NCBI RefSeq assembly: GCF_027587375.1
Contig: NZ_JAMXIC010000008.1
Span: 1 to 64,000 of the forward strand
Origin: Arthrobacter sp. B2a2-09
GTDB taxonomy: Bacteria > Actinomycetota > Actinomycetes > Actinomycetales > Micrococcaceae
Direction of reading: 5' to 3'
DNA: 64,000 nt
How positions within the stretch are numbered: the stretch's first letter is position 1; every line of letters starts with the position of its first letter. This document shows positions 1 to 8,048 of the stretch, piece by piece. Position numbers and translations under genes: made by a program. The notes beneath the pieces are model-generated. The model was given only the letters and a program-made list of their open reading frames with translations, made no database searches and was not told the origin of the DNA.

Positions 1-920
1 GCGAGCAGTGTCCGGGCCCAGCCGGCGGGGACGATGCCGTAGCCGGGGAGGCGGGCGGGTTCACTGTCGCCCTGGAACAGGGTGCGGTCGGTCATGACGA
101 GCTGGACCTCCACCCCGCTGATGCCTCCCGGGGTGCCTGTGGTGCGTTCGACCAGGGCGTCGGCCATGATCTGGCCCCGGGTCCGAGTCTCTCCGGCGTT
201 GCGGAGGGTGTCGGCGTGCCGGGACAGGGCCGCGTGCACGGCCACGCCTTGGGCGACGGGAAGGAGCGCGGTCAGATAGGTCATGGTGTCAGGGGCCGGG
301 CGCAGGCTGACGTGCCGCTCGGTGGCGGCGTGGCTGGCACGCTGCGTGACCGAGCGGGGATCCCGCCGGTAGGCCGCGGCCCGCGCGGCGGAGATGATGG
401 CCTTGTCTCCGGCGCCGTCGAAGACTCCCGTGTCGGCGGCGAGTTCCTCGTCGACGGCGCAGCGGTCTTCGGGGCTCAGGCAGGCTGTTTCCTTGACGAG
501 CAGGGTGGCGCGCCATTCGTTGAGCTGTCCGGTGTCCAGGGCGGCGAGGGTGTGCGGCATTTCGGTCACGAGGGCTTTCGCGAATCCGAGGTGCCGGGAT
601 CCGCGGGCGGGGGATTCCCGCCGCGCCAGGGCAATCTGGGCTCCGACACCGCGTCCGCGCTCGTCGGCGGGGATGCCCAGATCTGCCTCGGTGCTGCGCT
701 GGGCGCCGTCGAACGCGACCGCAATCCGGGCCTGGAGACCCGCGATAGCGGACTTCAAATCCTCAAGCCCACGCAACTGCTCGATCAGCAAGGCACAGTG
801 CGGCAGTCTGCCGTCGGCCGGTTCCCCGCCGTCGGCCAGCCGGGAACTGGAGGCTTGACCAAACGAGTTCACGGCAAAGATCAGGTCCTCCACCGCCGGG
901 GTTCCTTGAATGCCGTCCAT
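1..920 (-). CDS. DUF222 domain protein, probable HNH endonuclease (5' part; runs off left edge)
   Basis: The frame is open from an ATG at 918-920 to the left edge, about 306 residues with no stop. It starts [13 protein letters not shown] and carries the hallmarks of the actinobacterial DUF222 domain: a helical N-terminus, a [13 protein letters not shown] segment, a [14 protein letters not shown] block, and [23 protein letters not shown] followed by an acidic [14 protein letters not shown] stretch. Family members usually carry a C-terminal HNH nuclease motif; that part would lie outside the window, so nuclease function is inferred. They occur in many copies in Arthrobacter genomes and their biological role is poorly defined. 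The gene stands alone here, divergent from nothing recognisable, with 470 bp of mostly degraded sequence before the next gene. Confidence 0.85.
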   Translation of the reverse strand, partial: MDGIQGTPAVEDLIFAVNSFGQASSSRLADGGEPADGRLPHCALLIEQLRGLEDLKSAIAGLQARIAVAFDGAQRSTEADLGIPADERGRGVGAQIALARRESPARGSRHLGFAKALVTEMPHTLAALDTGQLNEWRATLLVKETACLSPEDRCAVDEELAADTGVFDGAGDKAIISAARAAAYRRDPRSVTQRASHAATERHVSLRPAPDTMTYLTALLPVAQGVAVHAALSRHADTLRNAGETRTRGQIMADALVERTTGTPGGISGVEVQLVMTDRTLFQGDSEPARLPGYGIVPAGWARTLL

Positions 921-1161
921 AAAACGAGCATTCCAGAGGGGTACGACAAAATAGGGTCGGAGAGCCCCTTCCCGCCGAAAAGCAGGAAAATTGGTAGAAA
1001 TTTTCAGGAAAGCTGATGTACGCGTTGTGAATCGAACCCCCTCAGCAGGGAGCAGGGGTCGATCCTGCGCGCCTCGATGGGCCGCCGCCTGGCACTCCGG
1101 GTGTCCAAGCTGCCGCCGAGCCCCGATCGTCCGCCGGGATATCCGATGGCCATCACCTGGG

Positions 1162-1368
1162 CTGCCGGCGCTCATTGTCAGCGGGATTGCCATGGTGATG
1201 TTCGTGGGTGCCGTTATTCTCGGCGGGGACGGTGACGACGGCAACAAGGCCGGCGGCGATCTGAACATGCGCGCCGTCCGTCTCGATACCGCCGGCGACG
1301 CCGCGGCTGCGGCCGGGGTCGCCGTGGCCGGTGCCGTCATCTACCTGATGAAGCGCCTTACTGGATTC
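1162..1368 (+). pseudogene. Remnant of a cation diffusion facilitator (CzcD-like) transporter
   Basis: In one plus-strand frame this stretch encodes a hydrophobic segment ([17 protein letters not shown]), a short acidic linker, then [20 protein letters not shown] and a second hydrophobic helix. The NMRAV.LDTAGDA pattern matches the helix 5 region of cation diffusion facilitators (LNLRAA.LH..GDA), where the Asp belongs to the metal site. There is no start or remaining transporter on either side and the frame soon enters unrelated sequence, so this is a gene fragment. A KmtR-like Ni/Co sensor, whose mycobacterial homologue controls a CDF exporter, lies about 12 kb away. Confidence 0.55.
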
Positions 1369-1394
1369 CGCGACATGCCGGAGTGCCCGCTCAA

Positions 1395-2363
1395 TCACCG
1401 ATCTGGGTCGAGATTGGAATGGTCAGCCGGTCCAGCCACCGACTCGAGACTCCGCAGGACGGTGGACGTGGCACCTTTGAGGGCTATCATCAGCGCGTCA
1501 TGGAAAGCCCGGATTACGGGATGACCGCCAGCACCCGATCGGACAACGGTGTAAACGGTTCTTGCCATTCCGGGCCGAAGCAGATGCAACGCCACTCCAG
1601 GAGTCGTGTTCGCCCACATGAGATCCGGCAGGAAAGCCAATGCAAGGCCTTGAGAGGCGAACCGCTGATGAACAAACATATCGGGAGACTCGTATTGCAC
1701 GCGCGGTTCAAAGCCGGCTTTTCGGCAGACGTCGACCGCCCATTCTCGCGCGGGAGTTCCAGTCGGTTCCATAATCCAGGGATCCCTCGCAAACTGCTCC
1801 AGGAGCAGGCCGCGTCTCGCTCGAGGATCTGAGACCGAAATCCCGAGCCGCATCGCGTCTTCGAAGAGAAGGTGGCGTTCGGTGGCCCCGGACTGGACCA
1901 ATGGTTGACCCGGGAACGACTCGACGATGGCCAAGTCGAATTCCCGCGCGAGAACGCCCGGGATGGCTTCATCCGGTTCTGCCTGAGTCAGGAGAACCTC
2001 GATCCCTGGGTAGGTTCTCGTGATCCAGGCGATGGCCTCGGGCAGCAGGTTAAGTGCAGCTGTTTGAAACCCGGCGACGCGTAGCGCTCCGGAAACAACA
2101 TCCATGGAAGCTGCAATGTCCGATCTCGCCTTTTCTAGCTGGTTGAGGATTGTCTCGGCATGGGCGACGAGGATGCGTGCCTGGGCTGTCAGCCTGACCC
2201 GCCGGCCATCGGGTTCCAGAAGCGGGACTCCGACCTCCGATTCCAGCTGTGAAAGCTGTTGCGAAATGGCCGAGGTGCTGTAGGACAATGCGGCGGCCAC
2301 CGCGGAAAGCGTGCCGCGACGGTGAAGCTCTCGAAGTATCTGCAAGCGTCGCAAGTCGTACAA
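1395..2363 (-). CDS. LysR-family transcriptional regulator
   Basis: A protein of 322 residues with an N-terminal winged helix-turn-helix (residues about 1-60: LRRLQILRELHRRGTLSAVA, then STSAISQQLSQLE). A type 2 periplasmic-binding-like effector domain follows (about 90-300; SGALRVAGFQ). LysR proteins bind a co-inducer, usually a substrate or intermediate of the pathway they control. The start is a TTG with GGAG about eight bases upstream; no ATG fits. The gene is divergent from the ammonia-lyase-like/ABC/M20 operon with about 60 bp between them, the classic layout for a LysR activator of its neighbour. An inverted repeat in the gap could be its binding site. Confidence 0.9.
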   Translation of the reverse strand: MYDLRRLQILRELHRRGTLSAVAAALSYSTSAISQQLSQLESEVGVPLLEPDGRRVRLTAQARILVAHAETILNQLEKARSDIAASMDVVSGALRVAGFQTAALNLLPEAIAWITRTYPGIEVLLTQAEPDEAIPGVLAREFDLAIVESFPGQPLVQSGATERHLLFEDAMRLGISVSDPRARRGLLLEQFARDPWIMEPTGTPAREWAVDVCRKAGFEPRVQYESPDMFVHQRFASQGLALAFLPDLMWANTTPGVALHLLRPGMARTVYTVVRSGAGGHPVIRAFHDALMIALKGATSTVLRSLESVAGPADHSNLDPDR

Positions 2364-2393
2364 AGGTGGGTCTCCATCCCGGTTTTCTTAACG

Positions 2394-2417
2394 ATATCTC
2401 AAAGAAGCTTTTGATAT
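2394..2417. promoter_or_regulatory. Candidate LysR binding site
   Basis: The interrupted inverted repeat ATATC-N14-GATAT lies between the divergent LysR gene and the catabolic operon. It ends five bases before the first candidate ATG of the operon. It contains T-N11-A-type spacing as expected for LysR boxes. The assignment rests on position and symmetry only. Confidence 0.45.
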
Positions 2418-2422
2418 ACGAA

Positions 2423-3601
2423 ATGATTGTCTCGTGTGACCCTAATTACATGGAAATGACAACCGCGGCACTGTTGAGATCCACGGGCCCCGAAACCGCG
2501 TATATCGCTCCTGAAGCGCGGACTTGGCGGTGCGCCCCCATCCAAAGTGGCGCACCCGATTTCCACCTAACAATCCCGGGATTCTCTGCAACATCGCTAA
2601 TTCCTGCCAACCATCTGGCGGAGGAATTTGGGGTGGGACGGGTCTTCGTCAAGAACGAGGCGGTTCGATTGGGGCTGGGCTCTTACGAGGTCCTCGGCGC
2701 ATCGTGGGCCGTTTGCCGCCTCCTTTCAGTGACATTGGGCGCGTCAACGATTCAGACCTTTGACGAGCTTCTTGACGCGGCAGCTGAACTGGGCAACTTC
2801 ACTCTCGTGACCGCCACTCAGGGCCATCATGGCCTGGCAGTTGCCTGGATGGCTTCCGCACTGGGATTGGCGGCCAAAGTATTCGCGCCCTCCTACGCGG
2901 CGGAGTCGACTATGGAGTGCATCGTCGCCGAAGGAGCCCAAGTCGCTACCGTGCCGGGATCCTACGAGGATGCCATGACCGAAGCGGTCAACTACGTCCA
3001 TGCGAAACGGCGGACGCTGCTGGTGCAGGACACCTCCTGGGCAGGGTACGAGGATGTTGCACGTTGGATCGCAGAGGGATATCAGACGATCTTTCTCGAG
3101 TTGGACCTGCAGCTGAGCTCCACAGGGACACCGCCCGTGAGCCTTCTCGCTGTTCCCGTAGGAGTCGGATCGTTGGCCCAGACGGCGGTCCAACACTATC
3201 GCGGCCAGATGGCGAACCTGCAGCCCTCAATCCTGAGCGTGGAAGCCGAGAGAGCCGCGGCCGTCCTGGCAAGCCTGCGCGAACAGCGACTGCAGTCGCT
3301 CCCTCCAGCCAACACACGCTTGTCAGAACTGAACGCCCAGACACCCTCACCCCTTGCGTGGCCATTCCTGAGGAATGGACTTGACGCTGCCATGGCGGTT
3401 TCGGACGCTGCAGCCCTGGCCGCGATGGCTCACAACACCGACGACCAACCCTGCTTGGGCGCCGGAGGTGCCGCCTGCCTTGCCGGACTTCGATTGATTC
3501 TGGCCGGTCCTGGCAGTGCAGAACGGAAACATCGTCTCGGTCTCGACGCACAATCCACTGTTGTTCTGGTCAACACCGAAGCACCAGATTCGATCCACTG
3601 A
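2423..3601 (+). CDS. Diaminopropionate ammonia-lyase homologue lacking the PLP lysine (pseudoenzyme candidate)
   Basis: A protein of about 392 residues, close to the ~400 residues of diaminopropionate ammonia-lyase (YgeX/DpaL), and colinear with that fold-type II PLP family. FGVGRVFVKNEAVRLGLG aligns with the GVKKILVKDESKRFGLN region, ATATQGHHGLAVAWMASALG with the ATTTDGNHGRGVAW region, and VQDTSWAGYE with VQDTAWEGYT. The family lysine that forms the PLP Schiff base (NAFKxLGG) is Glu89 here (GSYEVLGAS). The second catalytic residue (Asp of TDGNHG) is Gln133. Both changes are direct codon reads (GAG, CAG). The frame is otherwise intact, so this looks like a maintained but non-canonical protein, not a decaying gene. 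ATGs at 2423, 2450 and 2456 are possible starts; 2423 is chosen for length. First gene of an ABC/M20/RidA/aminotransferase operon. Confidence 0.8.
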   Translation: MIVSCDPNYMEMTTAALLRSTGPETAYIAPEARTWRCAPIQSGAPDFHLTIPGFSATSLIPANHLAEEFGVGRVFVKNEAVRLGLGSYEVLGASWAVCRLLSVTLGASTIQTFDELLDAAAELGNFTLVTATQGHHGLAVAWMASALGLAAKVFAPSYAAESTMECIVAEGAQVATVPGSYEDAMTEAVNYVHAKRRTLLVQDTSWAGYEDVARWIAEGYQTIFLELDLQLSSTGTPPVSLLAVPVGVGSLAQTAVQHYRGQMANLQPSILSVEAERAAAVLASLREQRLQSLPPANTRLSELNAQTPSPLAWPFLRNGLDAAMAVSDAAALAAMAHNTDDQPCLGAGGAACLAGLRLILAGPGSAERKHRLGLDAQSTVVLVNTEAPDSIH

Positions 3602-3635
3602 AATTTCCCCACCCAACCAACGAAAGAACTTCGAC

Positions 3636-4532
3636 ATGCGAACTCCCAAACCCCTCGCACTCCTGCCCATACTCCTCATGCTGGGAGTCACTGGTTGTTC
3701 ATCGCCGGTCTCTACAGCCGGCGCTGCACAGACCCCTGCCTCGACCCCGGCCGTCAAGGTCAACGAGAAAGCTGCTGCACTCGTTCCTGCTGCCGTGAAA
3801 TCGAAGGGCACACTGGTGTTCGCGATGGATGCCTCCTACGCTCCGTTCGAGTTCTTCGACACTGACAACACCACCATCACAGGATTCGACGCGAATTTTT
3901 CCGACGCCGTGGCCGCTGCGATGGGGTTGAAAAGCCAGAAGGTCAACACGAACTTCGCCGCAATTCTGCCGGGCTTGCAGGCCGGCAAATACGACATCGG
4001 CAACTCCAACTTCACCATCACCCCCGAGCGAGAAAAGACTGTCGACTTCGTGCCGTTCATGAAGTCGGGGTCCGGGCTCGGAGTCAAGAAGGGAAACCCT
4101 GAAAACCTGAGCATGGATTTTGCTTCGCTCTGCGGTCATCACGTCGCAGCCCAAACGGGAACCGTGCAGGCCCTGACCGACCTGCCGGAGCTGACGGCCA
4201 AATGCGCCAGTGCCGGGAAACCCGCGATCGACGTCCAGCTCTTCGCCACACAGAATGATGCAAACCTGGCTCTGAGCAGCGGCAGGGTAGACGCGCTCAT
4301 GGCCGATAGCGTCGGGGTCGCATATCAGGGAGAGCAGTCCAACGGCGCATTTGAGCTGGTCTCGGGTCCTTTGTACAAGCCGTCCAAGCTGGGTATTGCC
4401 TTGCCCAAGGGCTCGCCCCTGATTCCCGCACTAACGGAAGCCGTCAACGGCCTCATCAAGGATGGTACTTACGCGGCGATCGCCAAAACCTGGAAACTGC
4501 CCGTCGAAACTCTGATGACGCCGGGGTCCTGA
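3636..4532 (+). CDS. Polar amino-acid ABC transporter, substrate-binding lipoprotein
   Basis: About 298 residues. The N-terminus is a lipoprotein signal peptide ending in GVTGC, so the mature protein should be tethered outside the membrane by its cysteine. The rest is an SBP_bac_3 domain: KGTLVFAMDASYAPFEF, GFDANFSDAVAAAMG, LPGLQAGKYDIGNSNFTITP and REKTVDFVPFMKSGSG are the family's ligand-cleft blocks. The start at 3636 is preceded by GAAAG and begins at the signal peptide; the frame extends upstream but without signal features. It is followed one base later by the permease and forms a complete importer with it and the ATPase. The ligand is unknown; neighbouring enzymes suggest an N-acylated or unusual amino acid. 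Confidence 0.92.
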   Translation: MRTPKPLALLPILLMLGVTGCSSPVSTAGAAQTPASTPAVKVNEKAAALVPAAVKSKGTLVFAMDASYAPFEFFDTDNTTITGFDANFSDAVAAAMGLKSQKVNTNFAAILPGLQAGKYDIGNSNFTITPEREKTVDFVPFMKSGSGLGVKKGNPENLSMDFASLCGHHVAAQTGTVQALTDLPELTAKCASAGKPAIDVQLFATQNDANLALSSGRVDALMADSVGVAYQGEQSNGAFELVSGPLYKPSKLGIALPKGSPLIPALTEAVNGLIKDGTYAAIAKTWKLPVETLMTPGS

Positions 4533-4533
4533 C

Positions 4534-5472
4534 ATGACGACGCCCCAAATCACGGTCCAGCGCGTCGACGCTGAGGACCTTCCGGTCGTACCCCGGCGAC
4601 ATCTTGGCAGATGGGCCGCTGCAGCGGTGATAGTTGCCGTTGCCGCCGTTTTCCTCCAGTCGGTCATCACCAACTCCCGGTTCGGGTGGACCACCGTCGG
4701 ACAGTATCTTGGCCAAGTCTCCATTCTGAATGGCTTGCTCAATACCCTGCTGCTGACGGTCAGTTGCATGGCCATCGGTATCATCCTTGGAATCGTCCTG
4801 GCCATCATGAGGCAATCGGCAAATCCCATCCTTCGCGGCGCGGCCTTCGCCTACACGTCCTTCTTCCGGGGGACGCCCGTGCTGGTCCAGATCCTCTTCT
4901 GGTTCAATCTGGCTGCGTTGTACCCGGTGATCTCATTCGGAATCCCGGGAGTTTCCCTGGATGCAAATGCCCTTATTACTCCCTTCGCCGCGGCGATCCT
5001 TGGGCTCGGTCTAAACGAAGCCGCCTACATGGCTGAAATCGTCAGGGCAGGCATTATCGCCGTCGACGGTGGACAAAACGAAGCCGGGGCTGCCTTGGGG
5101 ATGACGAAATTCCAGACCATGTACCGAGTGATCCTTCCTCAGGCCATGCGCGTCATTATCCCGCCCACCGGAAATGAATTCATAGGACTTCTTAAGACCA
5201 GCTCGTTGGTGAGTGTGATCGCAGTTCCAGATCTTCTCTACTCGTCCCAGATCATTTACTCGAGAAATTTCCAGACCATTCCGCTGCTGATCGTAGCCAG
5301 CATCTGGTACCTCCTCGCGACAACGATCCTGTCCACAGGCCAGTTCTACATCGAACGCCACTTCGCACGCGGCACAAAGAACATGCCAATGACACCTCTG
5401 CAACAAATCCGCCACTTTTTCCGCACACACGCGAAGCCGCTGGCACCGGTGACGGACAGGAAGAAAAAATGA
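4534..5472 (+). CDS. Polar amino-acid ABC transporter, permease
   Basis: 312 residues with an N-terminal soluble stretch, then a His/Glu/Gln/Arg-type permease domain with about five to six membrane segments. The family signature [14 protein letters not shown]...[13 protein letters not shown]...[12 protein letters not shown] (the EAA loop that docks on the ATPase) is clear at about residues 165-215. The gene begins one base after the binding-protein stop and its end overlaps the ATPase start by four bases, so translation is probably coupled. A single permease gene suggests a homodimer in the membrane. The highly basic C-terminus (TDRKKK) is cytoplasmic. Confidence 0.93.
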   Translation: MTTPQITVQRVDAEDLPVVPRRHLGRWAAAAVIVAVAAVFLQSVITNSRFGWTTVGQYLGQVSILNGLLNTLLLTVSCMAIGIILGIVLAIMRQSANPILRGAAFAYTSFFRGTPVLVQILFWFNLAALYPVISFGIPGVSLDANALITPFAAAILGLGLNEAAYMAEIVRAGIIAVDGGQNEAGAALGMTKFQTMYRVILPQAMRVIIPPTGNEFIGLLKTSSLVSVIAVPDLLYSSQIIYSRNFQTIPLLIVASIWYLLATTILSTGQFYIERHFARGTKNMPMTPLQQIRHFFRTHAKPLAPVTDRKKK

Positions 5473-6254
5473 CTGCAACGCCATCCCACCCCAGCCGACC
5501 GATGCTCAGGACGGAGAACATACATAAGTCGTACGGGCGGATCGAGGTCCTGAAAGGCGTCGATCTCGAGGTCCAAGCCGGTGAAGTGTTGTGCTTGATC
5601 GGTCCTTCCGGATCGGGCAAGAGCACGTTCCTGAGATGCATCAACCATCTTGAAACGGTCGATGGCGGCAGGCTCTGGGTGGACGGTGAGGTCGTCGGTT
5701 ACGAGCAACGAAACGGCCGACTCCATGAACTTGCCGACCCGGATATCTGCCGTCGCCGCGCCGAGATCGGCATGGTCTTCCAGCACTTCAATCTCTTTCC
5801 GCATATGACAGTGATGGAAAACCTCATCGAGGCTCCTACGAGGGTCCTGAAGGAATCCAAAGCCGCAGCGGTCAAAAGGGCCGCAGGCCTGCTCGAACAG
5901 GTCGGGCTGGCTGACAAAACGAACGCGTATCCCCGTCACCTTTCCGGTGGACAACAGCAACGTGTGGCCATAGCCAGGGCATTATGTATGCGTCCAAAGC
6001 TCATGCTCTTTGACGAACCCACCTCGGCGCTGGACCCGGAGCTCGTCGGCGACGTACTTAATGTGATGCGTGAACTGGCCAAAAGCGGCATGACCATGGT
6101 TGTCGTGACCCATGAAATGGGTTTCGCCAAGGACGTGGCAGACCGGGTCGCTTTCTTTAACGGCGGGCAAATCGTCGAGCTCGGGCCGGCGCGCCAGGTA
6201 ATCACCGCACCCGCCCATGAACGTACCAAGGCCTTCCTGGCCTCAGTCAGATAG
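5469..6254 (+). CDS. Polar amino-acid ABC transporter, ATP-binding protein
   Basis: 261 residues with a complete nucleotide-binding domain: Walker [20 protein letters not shown]-loop [15 protein letters not shown], signature [15 protein letters not shown], Walker [15 protein letters not shown] and H-loop VVTHEMGFA. The sequence is of the GlnQ/HisP class that energises amino-acid uptake. The start overlaps the permease stop by four bases. With the preceding two genes it makes a full importer, and the M20 enzyme begins 16 bases later with its own Shine-Dalgarno sequence. Confidence 0.95.
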   Translation: MTATPSHPSRPMLRTENIHKSYGRIEVLKGVDLEVQAGEVLCLIGPSGSGKSTFLRCINHLETVDGGRLWVDGEVVGYEQRNGRLHELADPDICRRRAEIGMVFQHFNLFPHMTVMENLIEAPTRVLKESKAAAVKRAAGLLEQVGLADKTNAYPRHLSGGQQQRVAIARALCMRPKLMLFDEPTSALDPELVGDVLNVMRELAKSGMTMVVVTHEMGFAKDVADRVAFFNGGQIVELGPARQVITAPAHERTKAFLASVR

Positions 6255-6270
6255 ACGAGGGAAACGCTAA

Positions 6271-7434
6271 ATGACGCAGGCAAACGACGATTGCACCATG
6301 GAATCCGTAGTGACCTTGCTGTCCGATCTGATCGCCATCGACTCCTCCAACCCGGATCTGGTGCCGGGATCTCCCGGCGAAACGGAAATCGCCGACTATG
6401 TCAGCCGATGGCTTGATCGGAGAGGATTCGACATCCACCGGCTGGAAGCCAGGCCAGGGCGACCCTCGATCGTCGCTATCGCGAGAGGAACCGGGGGCGG
6501 ACGCAGCCTGATGATGAACGGCCACCTCGACACGGTCACGCTGAAAGGCTACGAGGGAGACCCGCTCCTCCCGGTCGTCAAAGACGGGAACATTTACGGG
6601 CGCGGAGCGTTCGATATGAAATCCGGATTGGCCGCGATGATGGTTGCAGCAGCGACGGTGGCAGAAGATGGTCACCGCGGGGACATCATTCTTGCGCTGG
6701 TGGCGGACGAAGAGTACGCAAGCGCTGGCACGAAGGAAGTCCTGGGGCAATTTAGCGCTGACGCCGCGATCGTCTCAGAGCCCAGTTACTTGGAAGTCAC
6801 GATCGCCCACAAGGGCTTTGTCTGGTTCGAGGTCACCGTGGAAGGCATAGCTGCGCATGGATCACGGCCTGATCTGGGCACGGACGCGATCGCCAGGACC
6901 GGCCGGTTCCTCGTCGGGCTGGACCGGCTGGCAAAGCAACTCGCTACCGGACATGGCCACCCCATGTTGGGCAACGGAAGCATCCACGCCTCATTGATCA
7001 GCGGTGGGGAAGAGCTGTCCAGCTACCCGGCCCGCTGCACTGTCTCCGTCGAACGCAGGACGGTACCGGGTGAGACACCCGAGACCGCCGAGGCGGAACT
7101 CAGCGCAATCCTTGCTGAAGTCTCGGAGGAGGATCCAGACTTCCGCTACAACTTACGGCGGGCTCAGTCGGGAAGAACCTTCGAAACGCAACTCGACCAG
7201 CCCATCGTCCAGGCAACCCTGAACGCGGCGGAACGCGTTCTAGGCAGATCTGCGAGCCTCCGCGGGGAACCGTTCTGGACGGACTGTGCCCTCCTCGCCG
7301 AGAGGGGCATCCCATGCCTGCTGTTCGGTGTGGAGGGCGGGGGTGCCCATGCCCCCACCGAGTGGGCATCCGTGGAGTCCCTGCGTGATGTCACCCGTAT
7401 CTTGACCGAAACCGTGAGGGATTTCTGCGGCTGA
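6271..7434 (+). CDS. M20-family metallopeptidase / acylamino-acid deacylase (ArgE/DapE-like)
   Basis: 387 residues. Metal-binding and catalytic motifs of the M20 family are present: NGHLDTV, GRGAFDMKSGLAAM, the Glu pair in ADEEYAS, SEPS and the C-terminal GGGAHAPTE histidine. The central dimerisation domain begins near AHKGFVWFEVTVEGIAAHGSRPD. Enzymes of this group remove acyl groups from amino acids (acetylornithine, succinyl-diaminopimelate, carbamoyl or formyl amino acids). A biosynthetic role is unlikely because the gene lies in a transporter operon, so it is probably the first enzyme acting on the imported compound. GAGGGAAACGCTA precedes the ATG. The exact acyl substrate cannot be read from sequence. 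Confidence 0.9.
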   Translation: MTQANDDCTMESVVTLLSDLIAIDSSNPDLVPGSPGETEIADYVSRWLDRRGFDIHRLEARPGRPSIVAIARGTGGGRSLMMNGHLDTVTLKGYEGDPLLPVVKDGNIYGRGAFDMKSGLAAMMVAAATVAEDGHRGDIILALVADEEYASAGTKEVLGQFSADAAIVSEPSYLEVTIAHKGFVWFEVTVEGIAAHGSRPDLGTDAIARTGRFLVGLDRLAKQLATGHGHPMLGNGSIHASLISGGEELSSYPARCTVSVERRTVPGETPETAEAELSAILAEVSEEDPDFRYNLRRAQSGRTFETQLDQPIVQATLNAAERVLGRSASLRGEPFWTDCALLAERGIPCLLFGVEGGGAHAPTEWASVESLRDVTRILTETVRDFCG

Positions 7435-7510
7435 CGGAACCCACCGGCGCAGGACCACCGGCAATCCGCGGGAAGGCCTGTGCCCACTATCAACCAATGG
7501 AGGAAACACA

Positions 7511-7987
7511 TTGAACACGAACGCACTCGAAGGTACCGTCCGGGGACGCCTTAGCGACCTCAACATTCAACTGCCCCTGGTAAGCGCCCCGCTAGCCAGC
7601 TACGCCCCGGCGGTACGCACCGGGAACCTTGTATTCACTTCCGGCCAACTCCCTCTTGTGGACGGCAAGCTCGAATCGATCGGGAAGTTGGGGGACGGGA
7701 TCAGCACGGACCTTGGCTACGAGCTCGCCCGCATCTGCGCGCTCAACGCCGTGGCCGCTGTGGCGGACCTGCTTGATCTCGATTCGATCGTCCGTGTCGT
7801 CAAGGTCGTCGGCTTCGTAGCCTCCGAGCTGGGCTTCACAGGACAGTCCGGGGTAATTGATGGCGCCAGCGATGTCTTGGGATTGATTTTCGGAGACCAG
7901 GGCGTGCATGCGCGCTCCGCGGTCGGCGTGGCCGAGCTGCCGCTGGGTTCGCCGGTCGAAGTGGAAATTGTTGTTGAAGTCCGGTGA
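7511..7987 (+). CDS. RidA/YjgF-family enamine/imine deaminase
   Basis: 158 residues with the YjgF/RidA fold: LPLVSAPLASYAPAVRTGNLVFTSGQLPL at the N-terminus and GVHARSAVGVAELPLGSPVEVEIVVEV at the end, the latter containing the family's conserved Arg of the active-site cleft. RidA proteins hydrolyse reactive 2-aminoacrylate or imine products of PLP enzymes. A member inside an operon encoding two PLP-fold proteins fits clearance or conversion of an enamine intermediate. The start is TTG at 7511, preceded by AGGAAACA; no in-frame ATG gives a full domain. It belongs to the longer RidA-like subfamily often found in degradation operons. Confidence 0.88.
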   Translation: MNTNALEGTVRGRLSDLNIQLPLVSAPLASYAPAVRTGNLVFTSGQLPLVDGKLESIGKLGDGISTDLGYELARICALNAVAAVADLLDLDSIVRVVKVVGFVASELGFTGQSGVIDGASDVLGLIFGDQGVHARSAVGVAELPLGSPVEVEIVVEVR

Positions 7988-8048
7988 CCGCACACTGCAG
8001 GCGAGCCGCCCCAGCACCAATGTACGAACCATTTAAGGAATAATCCCC

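Noticed and set aside
216..1016. Long plus-strand open frame at the left edge
   Set aside because: It is the antisense of the DUF222 gene; the minus frame has recognisable domain sequence, the plus frame only Gly/Arg-rich filler.
1028..1045. tRNA T-loop-like sequence (GGTTCGATTC on the minus strand)
   Set aside because: The flanking bases do not pair as a T-arm and no acceptor or anticodon arm can be drawn.
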